From: Hydrogenophaga pseudoflava
Lineage (GTDB): Bacteria; Pseudomonadota; Gammaproteobacteria; Burkholderiales; Burkholderiaceae_C
Length of the DNA: 64,000 nucleotides
Reading direction: 5' to 3'
Assembly: GCF_031020795.1 (NCBI RefSeq)
Contig: NZ_JAVHJP010000001.1
Span: 470,751 to 534,750, forward strand
Both the position numbers and the translations under genes were made by a program. Shown piece by piece: positions 44,869-52,250 of the stretch (positions are counted from its first letter, which is position 1; each line of letters opens with the position of its first letter). The notes beneath the pieces were generated by a model, which had not been told where the DNA came from, did not search any database, and saw nothing but the letters and a program-made list of their open reading frames with translations.

Positions 44869-46416
44869 ATGCTGTCCACCCCGCACCACGCCCTCCTGCA
44901 GAGCATCATCGACCACCTGCCCAGCGGGGTCACGATGTTCGACGCAGACCAGCGGCTGGTGGCCTACAACCAGCAGGCGCGCATCCTGCTGGATTTCCCG
45001 GACGAGCTGTTCAGCCGGGGCATGCCCACGCTCTACGACCTGGCCCTGTTCAACGCCCGGCGCGGCGAGTATGGGCCGGGCGACCCACAGCAGCAGGCCC
45101 GTGCCGTGAGCGAGCGCGCCCACCAGCAGCAGGCCCACGTGTTCGAGCGCCAGCGGCCCGATGGCACGGTGATCGAGATCCGCGGGACGCCCCTGCCCAC
45201 CGGCGGATTCGTCTCGATCTACACCGACGTCACCGAACGCAAGCGCACCGAACAGGAGACCCGCCGGCTGGCGGTGTACCTGGACGCCGTGATCAACGCG
45301 CTGCCGCAGGGCGTGACGGTGATCGACGAGCACCTGGTGATCCGGCTGTGGAACCGCAGCTTCGAACAGTTGCTCGATCTGCCGCAGGGGTTGATGAAAC
45401 CCGGGGTGACGTTCGAAGAGGTGGCGCGCAGCAACGCGCTGCGTGGCGAGTACGGCGAAGTGGACGTGGAGACCAAGGTGGCCGAGGCGGCCGCGCTGGC
45501 GCGGCAGTTCCTGCCGCACCGCCTGATCCGCCAGCGCCCGAACGGCCGCACACTGGAGATTGTGGGCAGCGCCCTGAGCGTGGACGGTCGGATCCGCGGT
45601 TTCGTCACCACCTACACCGACATCACCGAACTGCGCGAGGCCCAGCAAGCCCTGGAGCGGCTGAACGCGGAGCTGGACCAGCGCGTGACCGAGCGCACGC
45701 GGGCGCTGCAGGACCTCAACAGGGAACTGGAGTCGTTCACCTACTCGGTGTCGCATGACCTGCGCACACCGCTTCGCAGCATCCAGGGTTTCTCCACGCT
45801 GCTGCTGGAGACCGAAGCCGGGCAGCTCAGTGAGCAGGGCCGCAGCTCGCTGCAGCGCATCCAGTCCAACGCGGGCCGCATGGGTTCGCTGATCACCGAC
45901 CTGCTGTCCATGGCCCAGCACAGCCGGGGCGAACTTCACCTGCAGCGCGTCGACCTCAGCGCGTTGGCGAAGGCGGTGGCCAGCGAGCTCCAGCGCAGCG
46001 ACCCGGCCCGGCGCGCCGACTGGCGCATCGCGCCAGGGCTGTGGGCGCAGGCCGATCCAGGGCCGGTGCGGCTGGTGCTGCAGAACCTGCTGGGCAACGC
46101 CTGGAAATACACCGCGCAGCGCGACCTTGCCGAGATCGAGCTGCGCGGGTGCGGCGAGACCGACGGCCTCTGCTGGTTCGAGCTGCGGGACAACGGCGCC
46201 GGTTTCGACATGCAGTACGCCGACCAGCTGTTCCAGCCCTTCAAGCGGCTGCACCGCCCGCACGAGTTCGAGGGCACGGGCATCGGCCTGGCGATCGTGC
46301 AGCGCGTGCTGCAACGGCACGGCGGATCCATCACCGGGCAGGCCGAGGTCGGCCGGGGCGCGGCGTTCCGCTTCAGTCTGCCCTGCGCGCAGACCGAGGC
46401 GCCGCAGGGGCTCTGA
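44869..46416 (+). CDS. PAS-domain sensor histidine kinase (soluble)
   Basis: A 515-residue kinase without membrane helices. Two PAS domains (about 5-130: LLQSIIDHLPSGVTMFDADQRLVAYN; about 130-255: VINALPQGVTVIDEHLVIRLWN) of the PAS_7 type are followed by a coiled linker, HisKA with H296 in YSVSHDLRTPLRS and an ATPase domain (QNLLGNAWKYTA, DNGAGFDM, GTGIGLAIVQRVL). The kinase core is strongly similar to the one at 7220-9130, so they are paralogues. No response regulator gene is adjacent, but cheV converges on it from the other strand. I start at the ATG at 44869; a GTG at 44815 is less likely. Confidence 0.88.
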   Translation: MLSTPHHALLQSIIDHLPSGVTMFDADQRLVAYNQQARILLDFPDELFSRGMPTLYDLALFNARRGEYGPGDPQQQARAVSERAHQQQAHVFERQRPDGTVIEIRGTPLPTGGFVSIYTDVTERKRTEQETRRLAVYLDAVINALPQGVTVIDEHLVIRLWNRSFEQLLDLPQGLMKPGVTFEEVARSNALRGEYGEVDVETKVAEAAALARQFLPHRLIRQRPNGRTLEIVGSALSVDGRIRGFVTTYTDITELREAQQALERLNAELDQRVTERTRALQDLNRELESFTYSVSHDLRTPLRSIQGFSTLLLETEAGQLSEQGRSSLQRIQSNAGRMGSLITDLLSMAQHSRGELHLQRVDLSALAKAVASELQRSDPARRADWRIAPGLWAQADPGPVRLVLQNLLGNAWKYTAQRDLAEIELRGCGETDGLCWFELRDNGAGFDMQYADQLFQPFKRLHRPHEFEGTGIGLAIVQRVLQRHGGSITGQAEVGRGAAFRFSLPCAQTEAPQGL

Positions 46417-46434
46417 ACCGCCTGGCCCGCGTGC

Positions 46435-47400
46435 TCAGTGCACCAGCACCTGCCGCAGGGCCGACGCCAGCTCCGAAGCCACGAACTTGGCCACGTAGGC
46501 GTCCGCGCCCACGGACTGCACATGGGCCTCGTTGGTGGATCCGGTGAGCGAAGAGTGGATGACCACCGGGATCGACTTGAAGCGCGGGTCCTGCTTGATG
46601 TTGCGCGTGAGCGTGAAACCGTCCATCACCGGCATCTCCAGATCGGTCAGCACCACCGCCACCTTGTCGGTGGCCGAGCGACCTTCGGCACGTGCCTGCT
46701 CTTCGATCGACTGCAGACGCTCCCACGCCTCCTGCCCGGTCTTGGTCATGACGAAGCGCACGCCCATGGCGCCCAGCCCCTGCTCGATCAGCATGCGGGC
46801 GACCGGCGAGTCGTCGGCGGCCAGCACGATGGAGTCGGGAGGCAGAACCACCTGGTCACCCACCGGGTCGAGAGCGGTCTCCTCGCCCGTGGTGGGCATC
46901 ACGCTGCGAAGGATCTGTTCCACATCAAGCACCTGCACCAGGCGGGTGCTGCCGTTCTCGCCCGCGAGCTTGGCGATGCTGGTCACCAGGCTGCCGCCGT
47001 TGCCCTCGGCGGCCAGCACGTCGCTCCACTCCAGCCTGACGATTTCGTCCACCTCCTCCACGGCAAAGGCCTGGGTGGTGCGCGCGTACTCGGTGACCAT
47101 CAGGATGCTGTGCCCGCGCCTGGGCGTGCAGCCGACCATGGCGGGCAAGTCGATCACCGGAATGATCTGGCCCCGGATGTTGGCCACGCCCAGCACCTGC
47201 GGCGGAGCGTTGGCGATGCCCGTGATCTTGGGCATGACCAGTATCTCGCGCACCTTGAAGACGTTGATGCCGAACAGCTCGCGGCGGTCGCTGCCGGGCG
47301 CCTCACCCAGGCGGAACAGCATCAGCTCGAACTGGTTGTTGCTGGTGAGCTGCGTGCGTTCATTGACATCGTGCAGCGTGGTGCTCAGGCTCGTGGTCAT
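46435..47400 (-). CDS. cheV: Chemotaxis coupling protein CheV
   Basis: A 321-residue CheV: CheW-like coupling domain (about 20-170: FELMLFRLGE, FGINVFKVREILVMPKIT, VLGVANIRGQIIPVIDLPAMVG) joined to a receiver domain (about 188-318) with acidic D196-D197 and phospho-acceptor D253 in VVLTDLEMPVMDGF. CheV links chemoreceptors to CheA and adapts signalling by its phosphorylation. No che operon is next to it. The ATG at 47400 gives the family length; the longer frame upstream is shadow through a repeat. Confidence 0.93.
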   Translation of the reverse strand: MTTSLSTTLHDVNERTQLTSNNQFELMLFRLGEAPGSDRRELFGINVFKVREILVMPKITGIANAPPQVLGVANIRGQIIPVIDLPAMVGCTPRRGHSILMVTEYARTTQAFAVEEVDEIVRLEWSDVLAAEGNGGSLVTSIAKLAGENGSTRLVQVLDVEQILRSVMPTTGEETALDPVGDQVVLPPDSIVLAADDSPVARMLIEQGLGAMGVRFVMTKTGQEAWERLQSIEEQARAEGRSATDKVAVVLTDLEMPVMDGFTLTRNIKQDPRFKSIPVVIHSSLTGSTNEAHVQSVGADAYVAKFVASELASALRQVLVH

Positions 47401-47519
47401 GGGGAAAAGCTCCGGTGGGTGGCTACCGGCAGGATACGGGCGAGGTTCGGTCCTGAAACGTCGAAGAGGGCGAAGAATCCCGGCCTGTTCGGGTGCTTCG
47501 CCGACACATCCGGTTGCGC

Positions 47520-47565
47520 CGCGTTCCCTCGGCAGGGGAGCGCATCCCTCCTCGGGGGATGGGAG
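47520..47565. repeat. Short interspersed GC repeat upstream of cheV
   Basis: The stretch holds CCCTC...GAGGG-like dyads, including ATCCC-x7-GGGAT, and in minus-strand translation gives the SPEEGCAPLPRERG string that I recall from intergenic repeats of related genomes. It lies in the divergent region between cheV and the gene at 47587. Identity as a repeat family member rests on memory only. Confidence 0.4.
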
Positions 47566-47586
47566 CACGAAGGGCACAGGTGACCC

Positions 47587-48066
47587 ATGGCTTTCACCGA
47601 CAGTTGCGACGTCTTCGCGTCGTTCCACGAAGACGGCTTCAACCGCATCATCGACCACGTGCGACGGCAGCGGCCGTCGCTCTTCATCGTCGCGCTGCCG
47701 ACGCGCAAGCTGCACTGCTTCTGCCTGGAAGCCTGCGTGACCGGCGGGGTCCGCATCGCGCACCAGGGCGGCCGCGCCTACCTGGAACCCTTTCTCGACG
47801 GTTTCGAGATCGTGGACATCAAGCCGGAGGGGCTCGAAAACAGTCTGGAGTGCTACGTCGGTCTGCTGCTGCGGCTGGTGGTGCTGCCCGGCCTGCAGGT
47901 GCTGCTGGAGCGTGCGCCGCTGAACCTCACGCAAGGCGCCACGGACCTGTTCCCGCAGCCGACCAACGTCACCCTGTCGCCGACCCCGGTCTCGGCCGCC
48001 GTGCCGAACAACCCGGCGATCGAGGACGACCAGCTCAAGGTCTTCATCCAGGCGGAGGTGAACTGA
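47587..48066 (+). CDS. Conserved hypothetical protein, first of a truncated pair
   Basis: A 159-residue protein that I cannot place. It is mixed alpha/beta with no signal peptide: FNRIIDHVRRQRPSLFIVALPTRKLHCFCL at the start, a central hydrophobic patch YVGLLLRLVVLPGLQVLLERAP, and a Pro/Thr-rich tail. The ATG follows GGTGACCC. Its stop is one base before the ATG of the next frame, which is a truncated partner, so the two were one operon. The pairing suggests a two-component structural unit, possibly from a contractile-injection or membrane system, but nothing shows it. Confidence 0.65.
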   Translation: MAFTDSCDVFASFHEDGFNRIIDHVRRQRPSLFIVALPTRKLHCFCLEACVTGGVRIAHQGGRAYLEPFLDGFEIVDIKPEGLENSLECYVGLLLRLVVLPGLQVLLERAPLNLTQGATDLFPQPTNVTLSPTPVSAAVPNNPAIEDDQLKVFIQAEVN

Positions 48067-48067
48067 C

Positions 48068-48319
48068 ATGGCACACCTGACCATTGCGGCGTCGGAACAG
48101 ACCTTTCAGGCCCTGTTCGCGGCCCTGCGCGACAACTTCAAGCTCAGTCTCGCCGACAGCGGCGACTTCGGACCGTTCAGTGCTTCCTACGCCGTCAAGG
48201 CGCACCTGGAAGGCGGCAACGTCGACCTGCGCGCCGACAACACGGTGCAGATCAAGGAGCTGGACATCAAATGGGACCAGCTGGACCTCTCGCTCGGCCT
48301 GGACGGGCTGCCAGCCGGC
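48068..48319 (+). pseudogene. N-terminal fragment of an unknown protein
   Basis: About 80 residues look real (LTIAASEQTFQALFAALRDNFKLSLADSGDFGPFSASYAVKAHLEGGNVDLRADNTVQIKELDIKWDQLDLSLGL), with beta-rich pattern. The frame stays open to 49486, but beyond about 48310 it is only the shadow of genes in other frames, including one on the opposite strand, and resembles nothing. The likely reading is that a deletion removed the rest of the gene and joined it to the gene at 48320-48607. Confidence 0.55.
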
Positions 48320-48607
48320 TCAGTTGTCCCACTGCACCACCGGCCCCAGCTTGCGCTGCGCCAGGAACACCGCCTCGCGCAGCGACAGGGCCACGCCTCC
48401 GTCGTGCCAGGATTCGTGCGGTCCGGGCGGGTGATAGCGGATGTAGAAACACTCGGCGAACTGATCAGCGGCGAGTTCCGGCGGGTCTTCGGGGTCGTGC
48501 GTGCCGTACAGCGTGTAGTGGTGCACGATGCGCACCGGACAGGCGGTGAGCCCGCCGTAGAACCATCGGCCTTGTTTGACGGCTGGCAGCCGGTCGACTT
48601 CGCTCAT
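48320..48607 (-). CDS. Small hypothetical protein
   Basis: A 95-residue soluble protein of unknown family, with aromatic-rich segments (GRWFYGGLTACPVRIVHHYTLYGTHDPEDPPELAADQFAECFYIRYHPPGP). No motif recognised. The start ATG has GGGGCCACC upstream, a poor ribosome site. It is kept because the composition and aromatic pattern are protein-like and its frame excludes the opposite one. It ends where the truncated plus-strand gene breaks off. Confidence 0.55.
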   Translation of the reverse strand: MSEVDRLPAVKQGRWFYGGLTACPVRIVHHYTLYGTHDPEDPPELAADQFAECFYIRYHPPGPHESWHDGGVALSLREAVFLAQRKLGPVVQWDN

Positions 48608-48722
48608 GTGGTGGCCCCTGCAAAGACTGCACTGAGATGGCGAAATGCTACGGCGTGCAAGGGCAAAACATCAAGGCGGGCAACCCTTGCAGGACAATGT
48701 CCGAATCCCCATTGCTTCCGCC

Positions 48723-49352
48723 ATGACGACCCGCTCCCGCACGACCCGCCCCCTCCCGACGGACGCCGCGCCGGACCCCTCCCTGATCGGCCAGGCCATC
48801 CTCTCGCTGATCGGCAAGGTACCCGCCTCCCAGGCAGCACCGAGTCGAACGCCCGCCGTCGACGCACGCGCCAAGGCCAATGCCGCAGCGGCCAAGGCGG
48901 CCATGGCCGCCGGGACTCTCGCCTTGCCCCCCGGAGTGCTGGGCTGGCTGACCATCCTGCCGGAGATGGTGGGGGTCTGGAAGATCCAGCGGCAGCTGGT
49001 GGCCGACATCGCGGCAATCTACGGCAAGCACGCCTCCCTCACCCCCGAGCAGGTGGTGTACTGCCTGTTCCAGCACACGGCCGCGCAAGGCGTGCGCGAC
49101 CTGGTGGTCCGCGCGGGCCAGCGCACGCTGGTGCGGCGCGCCTCGCCGGTGCTGATCCGCACCATCACGCGGCGGATCGGCGCCAAGCTGGCCCAGAAGG
49201 CGGCAGGCAAGGGCGTGGCGCGCTGGATCCCGGTTGTCGGCGCCGTGGGCATGGGGGCCTATGCGTACTACGACACGGCGCAGGTTGCCACCACGGCCAT
49301 CGACCTGTTCGAAGGCGTGGTCGAGGTCGAAGCGGTCGAGGTCGGCCGGTAG
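48723..49352 (+). CDS. Ala-rich protein with hydrophobic segments, EcsC-like
   Basis: A 209-residue protein. After a basic, Ala-rich N terminus it has PGVLGWLTILPEMVGVWKIQRQLVADIAAIYGKHASLTPEQVVYCLFQH, which resembles the EcsC family region, then a basic stretch (RRITRRIGAKLAQKAAGKGVARW) and a hydrophobic IPVVGAVGMGAYAYYDTAQVA helix near the end. EcsC-like proteins have no settled function. The ATG at 48723 is chosen as the first after a plausible promoter-like region. It stands alone. Confidence 0.65.
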   Translation: MTTRSRTTRPLPTDAAPDPSLIGQAILSLIGKVPASQAAPSRTPAVDARAKANAAAAKAAMAAGTLALPPGVLGWLTILPEMVGVWKIQRQLVADIAAIYGKHASLTPEQVVYCLFQHTAAQGVRDLVVRAGQRTLVRRASPVLIRTITRRIGAKLAQKAAGKGVARWIPVVGAVGMGAYAYYDTAQVATTAIDLFEGVVEVEAVEVGR

Positions 49353-49389
49353 TCCCGCACCAGGCGCCAGGTCCTTGGTGGCCGGCGCC

Positions 49390-50322
49390 TCACGGCTGCG
49401 CCAGCACGAACCGGATTGCGGCACACACCGCCGTGGCCTGCGCGAGGTTGCACCGCGACGGCGTTGCCCGGGGACTGTCCGGGTAGACCTCGGTGGTCGT
49501 GGTGTAGGGAGCCCCCGTGATGCCCGCACAGAGGCCGAGTTCGCGCAGCGGGTAGCGGATCACCCCGGGCGCCACGAGGGGCGAGCCGATGATCCCGCCA
49601 GCGGCGTCGGCCGGCGCGATGTGTGTGACCTTCGCGACCTCGTCGAGGATGGCCTGCTGGAACGTGGGCTGCGGGTTCTCGGTGTCGTCCACCAGATAGA
49701 AGCCGTCCGGAATCGTGCAGGGCTCGAAGGCCTCACCATCGCGGGCTGCCTTGGCTCGCCGGAACTCGGACTCGTCGCTGTCGGTGGTCTCGTGCAGGTC
49801 GATGTGGGCGACGACACGCCCCTTGAGCGGCGCTACCAGGCGCATCAGCGCGGCCGATTCCGGCGCAGGGCTGGGTTCGCGGAACGAACGGTTGGGATCG
49901 ACCGCGCCGTGGTTCCAGCGCTGCACATGCTCATAGGCCCAAGGGCTGACGCAAGGCACCACCAGCAGATTGACCCGGTCACTGAACGCGCCGGCCTCCT
50001 GGGCCAGGAACTGCAGGGCGCCATGAACACCGCTGGTCTCGTAGCCGTGCACGCCGCCGGTGACCAGCACCACCGGAAGGTCGCTGCGCCACCCCCGGCT
50101 GCGAACGGCCAGCAGCCGAAGGGGCCCATCGCCGCCCGACACCTCGCCGTAGGTCTGGATGTCGAAACGATCACTCAACCGGTCCACCGCGGCCACCACA
50201 TCGTCCCCGTGGGAGCGCTGGCGCCGCTGCCGCGAGCGCCAGTGGTCGATCTCTTGTGTGCCCCAGGGTTGTCCAGGCACGCCAATGGGGTAGAAGGGTG
50301 CGGGGGGCGCTGAGAAGGTCAT
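49390..50322 (-). CDS. M14-family zinc carboxypeptidase
   Basis: A 310-residue metallopeptidase of the M14 (carboxypeptidase A-like) fold. The zinc ligands are in TGGVHGYETSG (HxxE) and HIDLHETTD; the catalytic Glu is probably the one in TTTTEVYPDSP near the C terminus, and NRSFRE matches the substrate carboxylate-binding region. No signal peptide, so cytoplasmic. Such enzymes trim peptides or amides, including succinylglutamate-like substrates; the true substrate is unknown. It is divergent from the DUF2322 gene with a 44-nt gap. Confidence 0.87.
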   Translation of the reverse strand: MTFSAPPAPFYPIGVPGQPWGTQEIDHWRSRQRRQRSHGDDVVAAVDRLSDRFDIQTYGEVSGGDGPLRLLAVRSRGWRSDLPVVLVTGGVHGYETSGVHGALQFLAQEAGAFSDRVNLLVVPCVSPWAYEHVQRWNHGAVDPNRSFREPSPAPESAALMRLVAPLKGRVVAHIDLHETTDSDESEFRRAKAARDGEAFEPCTIPDGFYLVDDTENPQPTFQQAILDEVAKVTHIAPADAAGGIIGSPLVAPGVIRYPLRELGLCAGITGAPYTTTTEVYPDSPRATPSRCNLAQATAVCAAIRFVLAQP

Positions 50323-50366
50323 GGATGGGCTGTTGGAAGTGCCGCTGGCACGGCGACAATGCGGCC

Positions 50367-50684
50367 ATGAATTTTGCCGAACGCCTCCAATCCCTTCCGT
50401 CCGTCGCCCATCTCGCGTCTGTGGACCTGCTCGACGCCTCCGGCGCCCTCGTGGCCAGCATCCACAACCAACCCGGTCAGGCCGGCTCGCTGGCGGTCTA
50501 CTGGGCGCTTGCGAAGCAGCATGGCGGGACCATCACACCCGAAGCCGCCGCGCTGGGCCTGCAGTGGTACGCCGAACACACGGCAGACGCCCTGGCCCAC
50601 CCGGGCAAACACCCGAACATCGACCGCCTTGTCGAGTGGTCCCGAGGCACGGCCAGCTTCCTGGTGCGGCCGCACAACGCCTGA
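50367..50684 (+). CDS. DUF2322 family protein
   Basis: A 105-residue cytoplasmic protein of the DUF2322 family. Typical are LPSVAHLASVDLLDASGALVASI, NQPGQAGSLAVYWALAKQHGG and the terminal YAEHTADALAHPGKHPNIDRL. No function is known. The ATG at 50367 is the conserved start. It lies just upstream of the promoter for the asd leader, so it is not expected to share the asd transcript. Confidence 0.9.
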   Translation: MNFAERLQSLPSVAHLASVDLLDASGALVASIHNQPGQAGSLAVYWALAKQHGGTITPEAAALGLQWYAEHTADALAHPGKHPNIDRLVEWSRGTASFLVRPHNA

Positions 50685-50717
50685 CCGGCGGTCAGTTTCG
50701 CGTCAAAGGCCTTGCAC

Positions 50718-50723
50718 TACAAT
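50718..50723 (+). promoter_or_regulatory. -10 box of the asd leader transcript
   Basis: TACAAT lies 8 nt before the ATG of the 33-codon leader frame, so transcription should start within a base or two of that ATG. The -35 region (about 50695-50700) is a poor match. Confidence 0.55.
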
Positions 50724-50731
50724 CGCGGGCT

Positions 50732-50833
50732 ATGTTTGCCGCCAGCCCGTTCCCTCTGAACACAGCACCCGCCGCCCTGGCCGGTGTGGCTGCGCGCGCG
50801 ATCTCCATCAAAACCACGACCATTAAGGGCTGA
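50732..50833 (+). CDS. Probable leader peptide ahead of asd, ending in Ile/Lys/Thr codons
   Basis: A 33-codon frame that starts almost at the predicted transcription start and so would be leaderless. Its C-terminal part reads [10 protein letters not shown], with three Ile, two Lys and three Thr codons in ten, the end products of the aspartate pathway that Asd feeds. It ends 94 nt before the asd ATG. Two mutually exclusive hairpins can form between it and asd (50860-50893). Together this resembles an amino-acid-sensing leader like thrL of E. coli. That it is translated and regulatory is inference; I recall no name for it. Confidence 0.55.
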   Translation: MFAASPFPLNTAPAALAGVAARAISIKTTTIKG

Positions 50834-50859
50834 TCCAGCCTGGTTCGTCGTGCGCCCTC

Positions 50860-50893
50860 CCCGGCCAGACGAGCCGGGCAAGTCGGTCTGGTC
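50860..50893 (+). promoter_or_regulatory. Alternative hairpins between the leader peptide and asd
   Basis: Hairpin A pairs CCCGGC (50860-50865) with GCCGGG (50873-50878). Hairpin B pairs GGCCAGAC (50863-50870) with GTCTGGTC (50886-50893, one G-U). They share bases 50863-50865, so only one can form. No T-run follows, so control would more likely be on translation or stability than on termination. RNA folding was judged by eye. Confidence 0.45.
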
Positions 50894-50927
50894 TGGACCT
50901 GTTTATTCACTTGAAAGGGCATTCTCA

Positions 50928-52058
50928 ATGAGCAAGTTGGTTGGTCTGGTCGGCTGGCGTGGCATGGTCGGCTCCGTGTTGATGGATCGCATGGTCGAAG
51001 AAAAAGATTTCGACCTGATCGAGCCGCTGTTCTTCTCCACCTCCAACGCCGGCGGCAAGGCCCCCGCGATGGCCAAGAACGAGACCACGCTGCAGGACGC
51101 GAACAACATCGACGCCCTCAAGCGCTGCGAGATCATCATCACCGCACAGGGCGGTGACTACACCAACGAGGTCTACCCCAAGCTGCGCGCCGCCGGCTGG
51201 AACGGCCACTGGATCGACGCAGCCTCCGCCCTGCGCATGGAAAAAGACGCGGTCATCATCCTTGACCCGGTCAACATGCCGGTGATCAAGAACGCCCTGA
51301 CCAAGGGCGGCAAGGAATGGATCGGTGGCAACTGCACGGTCAGCTGCATGCTGATGGGCGTGGGCGCGCTGTACAAGGCCGGCCTGGTCGAGTGGATGAG
51401 CACCCAGACCTACCAGGCCGCTTCGGGCGGCGGTGCCCAGCACATGCGCGAACTGCTGACCCAGTACGGCACGCTGAACAGCGAGGTGAAGGCCTTGCTG
51501 GACGACCCGAAGAGCGCCATCCTGGAAATCGACCGCAAGGTGATCGCCAAGCAACGCGCCCTGACCGGCGCCGAGACCGCCAACTTCGGCGTGCCACTGG
51601 GCGGCTCGCTCATCCCCTGGATCGACAAGGACCTGGGCACCGGCATGTCCAAGGAAGAGTGGAAGGGCATGGCCGAGACCAACAAGATCCTGGGTCTGGG
51701 CGAGGGCTTCGGCTCGGCGCCAATCCCGGTGGACGGCTTCTGCGTGCGCGTGGGCGCCATGCGCTGCCACAGCCAGGCCCTGACCTTCAAACTCAAGAAG
51801 GACGTGCCGGTGGCCGACATCGAGGCCATGATCGCCGCCGACAACCCCTGGGCCAAGGTCGTACCGAACACCCGAGAAGCCACCATCAAGGACCTGACGC
51901 CGGTGGCCGTGACCGGCACCATGACCATCCCTGTCGGCCGCATCCGCAAGCTGGCCATGGGCCCTGAGTACGTTGGCGCGTTCACCATCGGCGACCAATT
52001 GCTTTGGGGGGCGGCCGAGCCGCTGCGCCGCATGCTGCGCATCCTGCTCGACGCCTGA
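50928..52058 (+). CDS. asd: Aspartate-semialdehyde dehydrogenase
   Basis: Reduces aspartyl phosphate to aspartate semialdehyde with NADPH, the branch point to lysine, diaminopimelate, methionine, threonine and isoleucine. The 376 residues match the proteobacterial form: NADP loop GWRGMVGS at the start, catalytic C136 in [10 protein letters not shown] and substrate-binding His in [13 protein letters not shown]. The ATG at 50928 follows GAAAGG with usual spacing. A short open frame with pathway-amino-acid codons and hairpins precedes it, and a strong hairpin terminator follows at 52088. Confidence 0.97.
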   Translation: MSKLVGLVGWRGMVGSVLMDRMVEEKDFDLIEPLFFSTSNAGGKAPAMAKNETTLQDANNIDALKRCEIIITAQGGDYTNEVYPKLRAAGWNGHWIDAASALRMEKDAVIILDPVNMPVIKNALTKGGKEWIGGNCTVSCMLMGVGALYKAGLVEWMSTQTYQAASGGGAQHMRELLTQYGTLNSEVKALLDDPKSAILEIDRKVIAKQRALTGAETANFGVPLGGSLIPWIDKDLGTGMSKEEWKGMAETNKILGLGEGFGSAPIPVDGFCVRVGAMRCHSQALTFKLKKDVPVADIEAMIAADNPWAKVVPNTREATIKDLTPVAVTGTMTIPVGRIRKLAMGPEYVGAFTIGDQLLWGAAEPLRRMLRILLDA

Positions 52059-52087
52059 TCTGTCACTACTTCTTACCTACATTCACA

Positions 52088-52113
52088 AAAAAGCCGGCCC
52101 CTGCGCCGGCTTT
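52088..52113. terminator. Intrinsic terminator after asd
   Basis: GCCGGC (52093-52098), a 6-nt loop and GCCGGC (52105-52110), flanked by an A-run on one side and TTT on the other, make a rho-independent terminator about 30 nt after the asd stop. The A-run would also let it work for the opposite strand. Confidence 0.8.
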
Positions 52114-52250
52114 GTCGTTGTGAGGCCGCAACGCGAACAACGCCCCTGTGCCGACCAAAGGTCACCCCGGAAACTCAAGCGGATTCTCAGCTTGTCACCG
52201 TAATGCGTTGATGTTATGGTCAATTCTCGGTTTTTTACGTCGAGGTTCAA

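Noticed and set aside
48068..49486. A 472-codon frame that could be one long protein
   Set aside because: Only the first 80 or so codons are protein-like. The rest is a low-complexity shadow of genes in other frames, one of them on the opposite strand.
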